Positions 44,231-53,429 of a stretch of DNA of 56,665 nt are shown here, piece after piece. Source of the DNA: Alphaproteobacteria bacterium (lineage in GTDB: Bacteria; Pseudomonadota; Alphaproteobacteria; Sphingomonadales; Sphingomonadaceae). The position numbers and the translations under genes are program-made. The notes under the pieces were generated by a model. It ran no database searches, was not told the DNA's origin, and saw only the letters and a program-made list of their open reading frames with translations. The stretch's first letter is position 1. Every line of letters begins with the position of its first letter. The stretch spans positions 1 to 56,665 of the forward strand of contig JAUIJI010000002.1 of assembly GCA_030431435.1 (NCBI GenBank). Direction: 5' to 3'.

Positions 44231-45472
44231 TCAGGCGGTGGCGCAGACCCGGCTATTCTCGAGTGGGCCTAACAGGCTTTGGTAAACGTCTTGATAACGA
44301 AGAATATTGCGCTCCCAGCTGTGCTTGCTGCGAACATAGGCGAGCGCAGCATCGCGCATCGCATCCCAGCTATCGCGCTTGTCGAGCAGGTCAGCGAGCG
44401 AGGTGGCGCAAGCGGCAGGATCGTCCGGCGCGAACAGCGTGCCGGTCGTGCGATGCTCCATCAGCTCGCGATGGCCGCCCACATCGCTCGCGGCGACCAG
44501 CTTCATCTGCGCCATCGCCTCGAGCGGCTTCAGCGGGGTGACGAGGTCTGTCAGGCGGCTTTTCTTGCGCGGATAGGCCATGATGTCCGTGAGCGCGTAA
44601 TAGCGTTCGACTTCGGTATGCGGCACGCGCCCGACGAAACGGATCGCGCTGGCAACGGGCGAGGCTTCGGCTTGTGCCTTGAGGCTGTCTGCCATCGGCC
44701 CGCCACCCACCAGCAGCAAGCGCGCATCGGCGTGGCGCTCGACCAGCGCGGGCATGGCGGCGATCAGGTCGTCCAGCCCCTCATAGTCGTAAAAGCTGCC
44801 GATAAAGCCGATCACCGGGCCATCGCCCAGACCCAGTCCGGCAGCCAGCGCAGGATCGCGTTCAACCGGATTGCCGAACAGCGACAGGTCCACGCCATTG
44901 GGCATGAGCGAAATCTTTTCCGCATTAAAGCCGCGCGCGATCAGGTCTTCGCGCAGCCCCGAGCAGATTGTCACCACCCGGCCAGCTTCGCTCACCACGT
45001 GGTTTTCCAGCGCGCGGGTGAGGCGGTATTTGATCGAGCCTTCGCTTCCCGTGCCGTTACCCACTGCGGCATCTTCCCAGAAGGCGCGGATTTCATAGAC
45101 AACCGGAATGCCCAGCCTGCGCCCTGCACGAATAGCGGCAAGGCCGTTCAAGGCGGGTGAATGGGCATGGAGCACATCGGGCCGCCATTCGCTCGCCAGC
45201 GCGCAGATCGCTTCTGTCAGCAGGGCCACCTCGCGCCATTCGCGCAGCACGGCGGGGCCATCGGCTGCGCCAGTGGTGCGGTGGAAGGTGAGGCCGTCCA
45301 CCTCCTGTGTGGCAGGGCCCTCGTCGGTATGGCGCAAGCCGGTGATCCCGCGCACGTCCCAACCCATGCCTTTCTGCGCATGCAGGATTGCCCGCGTGCG
45401 GAAGGTATAGCCGCTGTGCATCGGCAGCGAGTGGTCAAGGACGTGGAGAATGCGTGGGTTCATCGCTGTCAT
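44231..45472 (-). CDS. Exosortase A-associated glycosyltransferase (TIGR04063-like, GT4)
   Basis: 413 residues. The N-terminus RILHVLDHSLPMHSGYTFRT is the distinctive start of the glycosyltransferase subgroup linked to XrtA/PEP-CTERM loci. IGFIGSFYDYEGLDDLIAAM and KPLEAMAQMKLVAASDVGG (GT4 E-x7-E region) are in the C-terminal half. It would act in the glycan pathway that accompanies exosortase A. The start is ATG 45472, with ATG 45463 as the alternative. It is divergent from the small ORF and the ligase gene below, and the pair belongs functionally together. The subfamily call is from memory of the N-terminal signature. Confidence 0.82.
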   Translation of the reverse strand: MTAMNPRILHVLDHSLPMHSGYTFRTRAILHAQKGMGWDVRGITGLRHTDEGPATQEVDGLTFHRTTGAADGPAVLREWREVALLTEAICALASEWRPDVLHAHSPALNGLAAIRAGRRLGIPVVYEIRAFWEDAAVGNGTGSEGSIKYRLTRALENHVVSEAGRVVTICSGLREDLIARGFNAEKISLMPNGVDLSLFGNPVERDPALAAGLGLGDGPVIGFIGSFYDYEGLDDLIAAMPALVERHADARLLLVGGGPMADSLKAQAEASPVASAIRFVGRVPHTEVERYYALTDIMAYPRKKSRLTDLVTPLKPLEAMAQMKLVAASDVGGHRELMEHRTTGTLFAPDDPAACATSLADLLDKRDSWDAMRDAALAYVRSKHSWERNILRYQDVYQSLLGPLENSRVCATA

Positions 45473-45559
45473 GGCCGCAAATCCATAGGCTTGTAACCTT
45501 AACGCCGCGTCAATTTGTGCCCGCTATGGCGGCATGAGAAACTGCCGGAAGCCCGCTTT

Positions 45560-45715
45560 GTGATCAATCTTCTCACCCTTGCGCTGACGCACAGCCTGAT
45601 GGCGCTCGCCGCCATCCTGCTGCTGTCGCGTGACGAGCTGGATGACGAAGAGGCAAAGCCGGGCAAGGCGCGCAAGTGGAGCCGCGCCGAGGCGGACGCT
45701 GACGGCGATGCTTGA
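45560..45715 (+). CDS. Small single-helix membrane protein overlapping the ligase gene
   Basis: 51 residues if started at GTG 45560, which has GGAAG about eight bases upstream. One hydrophobic helix (INLLTLALTHSLMALAAILLL) is followed by a charged tail (SRDELDDEEAKPGKARKW). The frame is open from 45515. Its stop overlaps the ATG of the O-glycosylation ligase gene by eight bases, so it is likely translated and coupled. The family is not recognised. Confidence 0.5.
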   Translation: MINLLTLALTHSLMALAAILLLSRDELDDEEAKPGKARKWSRAEADADGDA

Positions 45716-47075
45716 TCTCGCCCTTCTTGGCTTCATCGGCCTGCTGCTCGCGCTCGGCCTGAAGCGCCCCTTCCTGTGGGTGCTGGCCTATATCTACATC
45801 GATATCGTCGCCCCGCAGAAGGTCGGCTGGGGCCTGATCCAGGCCGTGCCTCTATCGCTGATCGCCTTCCTTGCGGCCTTTGCCGGATGGGCGCTGCTCG
45901 ATTCAAAGAAGGGATCGCGCTTCACCCTGAGCCAGGGGCTGATCCTCACGCTGCTCCTGTGGTGCGGGATGACCACGCTGACAGCGCAGTTCCAGGATTC
46001 GGCATGGCTGAAATGGGACTGGGTGTGGAAGGCGCTGATCTTCGCCGCCTTCCTGCCATTGACCCTGCGCACCAGATTGCGGCTGGAATCGGCAGTGCTG
46101 TTCATCGTGCTGGCGGTGGGGACGATTGCCATCAACGGCGGCCTCAAGACCGTGCTGGGCGGTGGCGGATACGGCACGCTCAGCCTGCTGGTGCGCGAGA
46201 ATTCGGGCCTCTACGAAGGCTCCATCATCTCTACCGTGGCGATCTGCATCATCCCGCTGGCACTTTGGCTGGCGCGGCATGGCACGATCTTCAAGCCGGA
46301 CTGGAAGGTGTGGTGCTTCACCGGCGGGCTGGTGTTTGCCTGCCTGCTGATTCCCATCGGCACATCGGCGCGCACCGGCCTTGTCTGTATCGGCGTGCTC
46401 GGCGTGCTGCTGCTGCGTTCGGTGCGCTATCGGTTTGTCTATGCCGGGCTGGCCGGACTGGCGCTGATGACGGCGATACCGTTCCTGCCGCAAAGCTATC
46501 TGGAACGGATGGGCACGATCACCGGCTATCAGGGGGACCAGTCGGCCTCCACCCGCCTTGCCGTTTGGGCCTGGACCATCGATTACGCGAAGGACCATCC
46601 GCTGGGCGGCGGCTTCGACGCTTACCGTTCGAACAGCTTCACTTACCGCACGCGCACGGTATCGGGCGACGGGCCGACGCAGCAGGTCGAATATGCCGAG
46701 GTGACCGAAGAGGCCCGCGCATACCATTCCTCCTATTTCGAGCTGCTGGGCGAGCAGGGCTATGTCGGTTTCGGCATCTGGATGTGGATCAACCTGCTGG
46801 GCTTGTTGAACATGGAGCGGCTGCGCTGGCGCTTTGCCAAGCGCGAGGATGGCCGCAAGAGCTGGCAATGGGGCCTCGCCACTGCCTTGCAGCAAGCGCA
46901 TGCGGTGTTCCTTGTCGGCGCGCTGTTCGTCGGGATCGGCTACCAGCCTTTCCTGTTCATGCTGGTGGGCTTGCAATGCGCGCTGTGGTCTTACGTCAGG
47001 CGCACCGAAGCGCCGCCTGCGAAGGCGCGCTTCAAGCGTCCGGAGGGGAAGCCGCCCGAACCTGCTGCGGCCTAG
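45708..47075 (+). CDS. Putative O-glycosylation ligase, exosortase A-associated (TIGR03097-like)
   Basis: 455 residues with about 11 helices and a Wzy_C-type loop. The N-terminus MLDLALLGFIGLLLALGLKR, then the helix segment NGGLKTVLGGGGYGTLSLL (near 143) and YHSSYFELLGEQGYVGFG (near 345), match my memory of this exosortase-A-linked ligase group. It would transfer a lipid-linked glycan on the periplasmic side, possibly to PEP-CTERM proteins. No exosortase or PEP-CTERM protein gene is in the window. It is the third Wzy_C-type protein here. Confidence 0.82.
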   Translation: MLDLALLGFIGLLLALGLKRPFLWVLAYIYIDIVAPQKVGWGLIQAVPLSLIAFLAAFAGWALLDSKKGSRFTLSQGLILTLLLWCGMTTLTAQFQDSAWLKWDWVWKALIFAAFLPLTLRTRLRLESAVLFIVLAVGTIAINGGLKTVLGGGGYGTLSLLVRENSGLYEGSIISTVAICIIPLALWLARHGTIFKPDWKVWCFTGGLVFACLLIPIGTSARTGLVCIGVLGVLLLRSVRYRFVYAGLAGLALMTAIPFLPQSYLERMGTITGYQGDQSASTRLAVWAWTIDYAKDHPLGGGFDAYRSNSFTYRTRTVSGDGPTQQVEYAEVTEEARAYHSSYFELLGEQGYVGFGIWMWINLLGLLNMERLRWRFAKREDGRKSWQWGLATALQQAHAVFLVGALFVGIGYQPFLFMLVGLQCALWSYVRRTEAPPAKARFKRPEGKPPEPAAA

Positions 47076-47112
47076 CTCGACATTTCAGCAATTTGCTGTC
47101 TAAATCCCGGCC

Positions 47113-47748
47113 ATGGACGCGCCTGCATCCCTCGGGATTATCGAGATCCTCGGCATTGCCACCAGCGCCAGCCTGCTGGCCGGGTGGCGGCTGTACCTCG
47201 TAGTGCTGGCAACCGGCATCGCGATGCGCAGCGGCATGGTGCCGCTTCCCGAGCATCTCCAGAGCCTGCAGGTGCTCGCCAATCCGTGGGTGATGGGCAT
47301 CGCCGGGCTGGGCGCCTTCTGCGAATTCTTTGCCGACAAGATCATGTGGCTCGATAGCGCTTGGGACAGCGTGCACACGCTGGTGCGGCCCATCGGCGGC
47401 GCGCTGCTGACGCTGGCGATTGTCGATCCGGGCGATCCGGCTATGCAGGTCGTCGCCTTCCTGCTCGGCGGTGGCGGATCGCTGCTGGCCCATGGCGGCA
47501 AGGCCAGCGCGCGGGCGGTGGTGAACACCAGCCCCGAACCGGTCAGCAACGTTGCTGTATCGACGGTTGAGGATGTCGCGACGGTGGGCCTGTTGTGGCT
47601 CGCTTACGAATATCCCTGGGCTGCGGCCACCGTGGCGCTGATCGTGCTGGGCCTGTGCGTCTGGGGCCTGATCTGGGCGCGCCGGGTGCTGCGCCGCCTG
47701 TTCTGGAAAAGCGGGCCCAAGACACACCTGCCACCGCAGGAAGGTTAG
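47113..47748 (+). CDS. DUF4126 family membrane protein
   Basis: 211 residues with six hydrophobic segments. IATSASLLAGWRLYLVVLATGIA (read in parts), FCEFFADKIMWLDSAWDSVHTLVRP and GKASARAVVNTSPEPVSNVAVSTVED (read in parts) fit the DUF4126 family of small inner-membrane proteins. Function is unknown. It lies 37 bp after the exosortase-associated ligase on the same strand and is convergent with phaZ. Confidence 0.78.
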   Translation: MDAPASLGIIEILGIATSASLLAGWRLYLVVLATGIAMRSGMVPLPEHLQSLQVLANPWVMGIAGLGAFCEFFADKIMWLDSAWDSVHTLVRPIGGALLTLAIVDPGDPAMQVVAFLLGGGGSLLAHGGKASARAVVNTSPEPVSNVAVSTVEDVATVGLLWLAYEYPWAAATVALIVLGLCVWGLIWARRVLRRLFWKSGPKTHLPPQEG

Positions 47749-47760
47749 CCCCCGCGACGC

Positions 47761-48984
47761 TTACCCGCCGTGGGCGCGCATCCATTCCTCGACCACCGGG
47801 GCAATCCGGCCGCGCCACTTGCTGCCGTTGAAGATGCCGTAATGGCCCACGTCGCGGGCGAGGTGGTACTTCTTCTTGGCTTCGGGCAGGTGCGGCACAA
47901 GGTCGAGCGCGGCGCGCGTCTGGCCTATGCCGGAGATATCGTCGCGCTCGCCCTCGATCGCCAGCAGCGCGGTATCGCGAATGGCATCGGGATCGATTGC
48001 CTTGCCGCGATGGACGAATTCGCCCTTCGGCAGCGAATGCTCCTGGAACACGTGTTCGATCGTCTGCAGGTAGAATTCCGCCGTCATGTCGCAGACGGAC
48101 AGATATTCGTCGTAGAACGCCTTGGTCGCGTCCGCGCTTTCCTGGTCGCCCACGGTGAGATGCTTGTACATCTCGTAATGGCTCATCATGTGGCTTTCGA
48201 GGTTCATCGAGATGAAGCCCGCCAGCTGCAGGAAGCCGGGATAGACCTTGCGGCCCGCACCCGGATAGTTGAGCGGCACGGTGGCGATGACGTTGTTGGT
48301 GAACCAGCTCAGCGGTTTTTCCATCGCCACGTCATTGACGCTGGTGGGGCTGGCGCGGGTATCGATCGGGCCGCCCATCATGGTCAGCGTGGCGGGGCGG
48401 CACTCGTCCTTGTCTGCGCCCATCACGGCGGCAGCGGCAAAGGCGGGTACGGACGGCTGGCACACGGCCAGCATATGCGTGTTCGGGCCGATGAACTGCA
48501 GGAACTCGATCAGGTAATCGATATAATCGTCAAGGTCGAAATTGCCGGCTGACAGGGGCACGTTCTTGGCATCGGCCCAGTCCGTGATCCACACTTCCTG
48601 GTTTTCGACCATGCGCGCCACCGTGCCGCGCAGCAGCGTGGCATAGTGCCCGCTCATCGGCGCGACGATCAGCAGCTTGGGTGCGTCCTTGGGCAGGCCC
48701 TTGCGCTTGAAGTGGCGCAGCGCGCCGAACGGCTTGTGCAGCACCACGTCCTCGGCCACCGGATAGCTCTTTCCGTCCACTTCGACCGTATCGATGCCAA
48801 AGGCAGGCTTGCCGCGATCCTCATAGACATGGGCGAAGACCTTGAGCGCACTGGCAATGGCCGGCCCCATGCCGAAATAGCCGATGGGAAGCGCGGGGTT
48901 GCTCCACACCTGCGCGGTGACCGCAGCCCAGTTGCTGGCGGCTGTCATCATTGATCGGTGCATCTCGTATGCGGAATAGAGCAT
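47761..48984 (-). CDS. phaZ: Intracellular polyhydroxyalkanoate (PHB) depolymerase
   Basis: 407 residues. The N-terminus MLYSAYEMHRSMMTAASNWA is typical of PhaZ1-type enzymes. The catalytic Cys lies in HMLAVCQPSVPAFAAAAVM (near 171), where a lipase-box Ser would otherwise be; RDVGHYGIFNGSKWR near the C-terminus supplies the catalytic His. The enzyme breaks down native PHB granules to reusable carbon. The start ATG 48984 follows GAGGGAA; the longer frame to 49203 was rejected. A TGCAATGCA palindrome lies about 111 bp upstream, shared with the EPS genes. Confidence 0.93.
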   Translation of the reverse strand: MLYSAYEMHRSMMTAASNWAAVTAQVWSNPALPIGYFGMGPAIASALKVFAHVYEDRGKPAFGIDTVEVDGKSYPVAEDVVLHKPFGALRHFKRKGLPKDAPKLLIVAPMSGHYATLLRGTVARMVENQEVWITDWADAKNVPLSAGNFDLDDYIDYLIEFLQFIGPNTHMLAVCQPSVPAFAAAAVMGADKDECRPATLTMMGGPIDTRASPTSVNDVAMEKPLSWFTNNVIATVPLNYPGAGRKVYPGFLQLAGFISMNLESHMMSHYEMYKHLTVGDQESADATKAFYDEYLSVCDMTAEFYLQTIEHVFQEHSLPKGEFVHRGKAIDPDAIRDTALLAIEGERDDISGIGQTRAALDLVPHLPEAKKKYHLARDVGHYGIFNGSKWRGRIAPVVEEWMRAHGG

Positions 48985-49094
48985 GCGGTTCCCTCGGCTG
49001 CTGTCCCGCGGCACTTCTGGCGATACCTTGCGGGCGGGTTTGCGACTTCGTGACCCACGATAGCGCGGGCATCGCGGCATAGATAGGCCATGTT

Positions 49095-49103
49095 GCAATG
49101 CAG
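49095..49103. promoter_or_regulatory. TGCAATGCA palindrome (possible PhaR-like site) upstream of phaZ
   Basis: Fourth TGCAWTGCA copy in the window, in the divergent region between phaZ and the ABC transporter gene. The wider sequence TTGCAATGCAG fits CTGC-N3-GCAG with one mismatch. A site of this type next to a PHB mobilisation gene is what a PhaR regulator would be expected to use. Confidence 0.4.
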
Positions 49104-49201
49104 CAAAAGGGGTATTGTGCCCCGTTTTTTGCATCACCGTGCAATTTCCTGCGTTGAAGCGCTTCAATAGTGGGTTTGAATGGGCTAGGCGCTCCCGCGT
49201 C

Positions 49202-50992
49202 ATGGCCAGCCGCGCATCCAGAGAAGACGTTCCGAAGGCGAGCAGCCTCGGCCCGCTTGCGATGATCCTGCGCGCGGCAAGCCGCTATCCCGGCCTTGTC
49301 GTTGCCGCCAGTATTGCCCTGGCAATCACCGCTGCGGCCACGCTGGCGATTCCCGCCGGCATGCAGCTCGTGGTCGATCGCGGCTTTGCCGAAGGCGCTG
49401 ACCCGGCAGAGATCGGCCGCTGGTTTCGTTACCTGCTGATGATCGTCACGGTCCTTGCGCTCGGTACGGCGCTGCGATTCTATTTCGTCAGCCTGCTGGG
49501 TGAACGGGTTGTCGCCGATATCCGACTTGCCGTGCAGGAAAACCTTCTGCGCCTTTCGCCGGGTTTCTTCGAAGAAAATTCGCCTAGCGAGATTTCCAGC
49601 CGCATGACGGCGGACACGGCGCAGATCGAGCATGTGGTGGGCACCACCGTTTCCGTTGCCTTGCGCAACGCCATCATGGTGATCGGCGGCACCGCCTACC
49701 TGATCTATCTCGCACCCGCGCTGACCTTGTTGCTGGCCATCGCCATTCCCGTGGTGCTCGTGCCGATCTTCGTGATCGGGCGGAAACTGCGCGTGGTCAG
49801 CCGCGAAAGCCAGGACCGCGTGGCCGAAGTGGGCAGCCATGTGTCCGAAGTGCTGGGCGCGATGAAGATCGTGCAGGGCTTCAACCAGGAACAGCGCGAG
49901 ATGGCGCGCTTTTCCGGCAGCGTGGAAGCGACTTACGATACCGCCCGCCGCCGCATCCGCTTGCGCGCAGTGATGACGGCAGTGGTGATTGCGCTGGTTT
50001 TCTTTTCCATCACAGCGGTGATGTGGCGCGGCGCGCTGCAGGTGGCGGACGGGACGCTTTCGGGCGGGACCATCACGGCCTTCGTGTTTACCGGCGTGCT
50101 GGTGGCCGGTGCGTTCGGTGCGCTGGCCGAGGTTTATGGCGAGCTGCTGCGCGGTGCCGGTGCTGCCAGCCGCCTGGACGAGCTGCTGAAGGAAAAGCCC
50201 GCGATTGCGCCTCCTGCCCGCAGTGTATCGCTTCCCGAACCGCCGCGTGGCAGCCTGTCTTTCGAGAAAGTCACGTTCAGTTACCCGACGCGCCCGCACG
50301 AAAAGGCGATCGACGGCTTCACGCTCAAGGTCGAGCCGGGCGAGACGGTTGCGATCGTCGGGCCATCAGGTGCCGGCAAGTCCACCATCTTCCAGCTTGC
50401 CGAACGGTTTTACGATCCGCAGGTCGGCACGGTGAAGGTCGATGGCGTGCCGCTGACGCAGGCAGACCCCGCCGCCATCCGCAAGCGCATGGCGCTGGTG
50501 CCACAGGACGGCACGCTGTTCGCTGCCAGCGCGCGCGACAATTTGCGTTATGGCGCCTGGGATGCGGATGAAGAGGCGATCTGGGATGCTGCCCGCGCTG
50601 CCAATGCCGAGACATTCCTCAAGGCGCTGCCCGATGGTCTCGACACCTATCTCGGCGAAGGCGGCGCGCGCCTTTCCGGTGGCCAGCGCCAGCGCGTGGC
50701 GATTGCCCGTGCGCTGCTGCGCGATGCGCCCATCCTGCTGCTTGATGAAGCGACCAGCGCGCTCGATGCCGAAAGCGAACGGCTGGTGCAGGAAGCGCTC
50801 GACCATCTGATGCAGGACCGCACGACGATCGTGATCGCCCACCGGCTTGCCACCATTCGCGCGGCAGACCGGATCGTGGTGATGGACGAAGGGCGCATTG
50901 TCGAAGAGGGCAGCCACACCGCGCTGATCAGCCAGGGCGGCCTCTATGCGCGCCTCGCCTCGCTGCAGTTCAACGAGGCTGCTCTCGGCTGA
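49202..50992 (+). CDS. ABC transporter, MsbA-like fused permease and ATPase
   Basis: 596 residues. Six membrane helices occupy about 25-310, with the intracellular loop FEENSPSEISSRMTADTAQIE (read in parts). The ATPase domain has Walker A GPSGAGKST near 386, signature LSGGQRQRVAIARALLRD near 493 and Walker B LLLDEATSALD near 517. It belongs to the MsbA-related lipid or drug exporter group common in alphaproteobacteria. ATG 49202 was chosen over the frame opening at 49115. It diverges from phaZ; the cargo is unknown. Confidence 0.88.
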   Translation: MASRASREDVPKASSLGPLAMILRAASRYPGLVVAASIALAITAAATLAIPAGMQLVVDRGFAEGADPAEIGRWFRYLLMIVTVLALGTALRFYFVSLLGERVVADIRLAVQENLLRLSPGFFEENSPSEISSRMTADTAQIEHVVGTTVSVALRNAIMVIGGTAYLIYLAPALTLLLAIAIPVVLVPIFVIGRKLRVVSRESQDRVAEVGSHVSEVLGAMKIVQGFNQEQREMARFSGSVEATYDTARRRIRLRAVMTAVVIALVFFSITAVMWRGALQVADGTLSGGTITAFVFTGVLVAGAFGALAEVYGELLRGAGAASRLDELLKEKPAIAPPARSVSLPEPPRGSLSFEKVTFSYPTRPHEKAIDGFTLKVEPGETVAIVGPSGAGKSTIFQLAERFYDPQVGTVKVDGVPLTQADPAAIRKRMALVPQDGTLFAASARDNLRYGAWDADEEAIWDAARAANAETFLKALPDGLDTYLGEGGARLSGGQRQRVAIARALLRDAPILLLDEATSALDAESERLVQEALDHLMQDRTTIVIAHRLATIRAADRIVVMDEGRIVEEGSHTALISQGGLYARLASLQFNEAALG

Positions 50993-51166
50993 ATTGCCGC
51001 CGGGCGCTATGGGCGAAAGCCCTCTTGTGGCACGAGCCAGCGCTCGTTAATCGACGAAGTATCATATGAAACCGACGAACGGCGACTCTCGCTCGCGGGA
51101 AACGCTATGCGATGATGAGCTTCATGTCCGGAGGCAGGGCCGTCGGACGCAATACGGGACTGACGA

Positions 51167-53314
51167 ATGATCAAACGCACTCTGGCCACCGGCATTTCTG
51201 CCATCGCACTGGCTGTTCACGCGCCTGCCATGGCTCACGAAGACCACGGCGCTCCGCTTGCTGTCGAACAAGGCAATGAGGCGAGCGAGACACCGACCAT
51301 GAGCTTTGGCGAATGGGGCGTGGACCTGACCCAGCTGGATGCGAGCGTCGATCCCGGGGCTGATTTCAATTCCTATGTGAACGGCCTCTGGATCGCCAAT
51401 AACGAGATCCCGGCGGACCTGACGCGCTTTGGCGCTTTCGACGTGCTGCGCGAACAGGCTGTGGCCGATGTCGAGGCGCTGATGGCGGACCTCGTGGCGT
51501 CTGACCCGGCGCCCGGCACCACGGCTCGCCGCCTTGTCGATGCCTACAACGCCTTTCTCGACCAGGAGGCGATCGATGCCGCTGGACTGACGCCTGCCTA
51601 TCCCTTCCTGACCGAAATCTTCACCGCGCCCGATCTCGATGCACTGGTTTCGCTGTTCGGCAAGCCGGGTTATCCTGCGCTGGTTTCTGCCGGGGTGACC
51701 ATCGATGACATGAACCCGACGGAGCATGCCGCATCGGTCGGCTTTGGCGGAATGGGCCTGCCGGATCGCAAATACTATCTTGAGGACAGCGAGCGGAACC
51801 GCGAAATCCGCGCTGCCTATATGGACTACCTCACCTTCATGCTGGGTCGGGCCGGTTATGCCGATCCCGCCGAAGCGGCAAAGGCGGTCTACCAGTTCGA
51901 ACATGATGTGGCCGTGCTGGAATGGGACCAGCAGATGATGCGTATCCCCGAGCTGACCTATAACGAACTCTCGCGTGACGAGCTGCGCGCGCTGGCGCCT
52001 GCCTTCCCGACTGACGTCCTTCTCGACAGCAGCGGCTTTGCCGGGATCGATCGTTTCCTCACTTCGCAATTGCTGCCCGATGAAGACGAGCAGGAAGAGC
52101 TCGAGCTGACAGAGGAGCAGATGGCGCTGATGGGTGGCGGCTTGCCGGCCATGATGCAGCTGGTCAGCGAAACGCCGCTGCCCAACCTCAAGGCGTGGAT
52201 GGCGGTGCGTTTTCTCGCCAGCAATGCGTCTGTCCTGCCAAGCGATATCGACGAAGCGCAATTCGCCATGTTCAGCAAGGAACTGAACGGCGTTGCCGAG
52301 CAGCGTCCGCGCTGGAAGCGGGCGATCGCGGCCACCGAGGGCATGCTGGGCGAGCAGCTCTCCTCGCTTTATGTCGAGCGGTATTTCCCGCCTGAAAGCA
52401 AGGCACAGATGGATGCGCTGGTGGCCAACCTCATGCGGGCGATGCGCTCTGACATCGAGGAAAACGAGTGGATGACCGAAGCGACCGTGGCCGAAGCCAT
52501 GGCGAAGCTCGAAGGGTTCTCCACCCAGATCGGCTATCCGGATGAATTCGAGACTTATGACGGTCTCGAGATCAGGCCCGGCCAGCCGCTGGCCAACCGC
52601 ATCAGCTCCATCGCCTGGAACCAGGCCGATTCGCTGGCGGACCTTCACGAGCCGGTGGACCGCATGGAATGGCTGATGCTGCCGCAGACGGTGAACGCCT
52701 ATTACATGCCGCCGTTCAACCAGATCGTGTTCCCGGCAGCGATCCTGCAGCAGCCCTTCTTCGGCCCGGATGCCGATCCGGCTGTGAATTATGGCGCGAT
52801 CGGCGCGGTGATTGGCCACGAAATCGGCCATGGTTTTGATGACAGCGGCTCGCGCTATGATGCCACCGGCGCTCTGCGCAACTGGTGGCAGCCCGAGGAC
52901 GAGCAGCGGTATCGCGAACAGACGGACAAGCTGGTCGCCCTGCTGCAGGCCTATTGCATCGACGATGGCGAGGTGTGCCTGACCAGCCGCGGGCTGGGCG
53001 AGACGCTGGGCGACGTGGTCGGCCTGCAGATGGCTTATCGCGCCTATCGCCTCTCGCTCGATGGCGAGGAAGCTCCGGTGATCGATGGCCTTACCGGCGA
53101 CCAACGCTTCTTCCTCGGTTTCGGGCAGGTCTGGCGCGGCAAGTGGCGTCCCGAGGCAAAGCGCGCTCAGATGGTGGGCGGCAGCCCGCACCCGCCTTCC
53201 GATTTCCGCCTCAACAACGCGGTGCGCCATATCGATGCCTGGTATGAGGCGTTCAACGTGACCGAGGACGATCCGCTCTACCTGCCGCCGGAAGACCGCG
53301 TCCAGATCTGGTAA
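51167..53314 (+). CDS. M13 family metallopeptidase (neprilysin/PepO type)
   Basis: 715 residues. A signal peptide (about 1-24, ending APAMA) is followed by a full M13 peptidase. It has the substrate-binding VNAYYMPPFNQIVFP (near 507), zinc motif VIGHEIGHGFDDSG (H-E-x2-H near 551) and the third zinc ligand Glu in GLGETLGDVVGLQMAY (near 612). It should cleave peptides in the periplasm or outside the cell. The start ATG 51167 lies about 170 bp after the ABC transporter gene, leaving room for its own promoter. Confidence 0.95.
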   Translation: MIKRTLATGISAIALAVHAPAMAHEDHGAPLAVEQGNEASETPTMSFGEWGVDLTQLDASVDPGADFNSYVNGLWIANNEIPADLTRFGAFDVLREQAVADVEALMADLVASDPAPGTTARRLVDAYNAFLDQEAIDAAGLTPAYPFLTEIFTAPDLDALVSLFGKPGYPALVSAGVTIDDMNPTEHAASVGFGGMGLPDRKYYLEDSERNREIRAAYMDYLTFMLGRAGYADPAEAAKAVYQFEHDVAVLEWDQQMMRIPELTYNELSRDELRALAPAFPTDVLLDSSGFAGIDRFLTSQLLPDEDEQEELELTEEQMALMGGGLPAMMQLVSETPLPNLKAWMAVRFLASNASVLPSDIDEAQFAMFSKELNGVAEQRPRWKRAIAATEGMLGEQLSSLYVERYFPPESKAQMDALVANLMRAMRSDIEENEWMTEATVAEAMAKLEGFSTQIGYPDEFETYDGLEIRPGQPLANRISSIAWNQADSLADLHEPVDRMEWLMLPQTVNAYYMPPFNQIVFPAAILQQPFFGPDADPAVNYGAIGAVIGHEIGHGFDDSGSRYDATGALRNWWQPEDEQRYREQTDKLVALLQAYCIDDGEVCLTSRGLGETLGDVVGLQMAYRAYRLSLDGEEAPVIDGLTGDQRFFLGFGQVWRGKWRPEAKRAQMVGGSPHPPSDFRLNNAVRHIDAWYEAFNVTEDDPLYLPPEDRVQIW

Positions 53315-53376
53315 TCGCGTAGCAGGGCGCTGTTCTGCTTGACTTCGCAGTGCAGCATGTGGAGGTCATGAAAAGC

Positions 53377-53403
53377 GGGCGAGGCGCAATGCCTCGCCCC
53401 TTT
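53377..53403 (+). terminator. Terminator after the M13 peptidase gene
   Basis: GGGCGAGGC (53377-53385) pairs perfectly with GCCTCGCCC (53391-53399) over a five-base loop, followed by CTTT. The short T-run makes it moderately convincing. It separates the peptidase gene from uppP. Confidence 0.7.
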
Positions 53404-53429
53404 ACGCATGACCGGGATGGCCTAAGCGC

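Noticed and set aside
48821-50299. A 492-codon minus-strand frame opposite the ABC transporter and the phaZ leader
   Set aside because: The plus strand encodes intact ABC transporter motifs, and the antisense product is compositionally odd with no motifs.
51122-53230. A 702-codon frame on the minus strand opposite the M13 peptidase gene
   Set aside because: It is a complete antisense shadow: the plus strand has a signal peptide, HExxH and all M13 motifs, while the antisense product has no recognisable domain.
53377-53403. A transposon end or REP element
   Set aside because: It is a single simple 9-bp stem followed by a short T-run directly after a stop codon region, best explained as a terminator.
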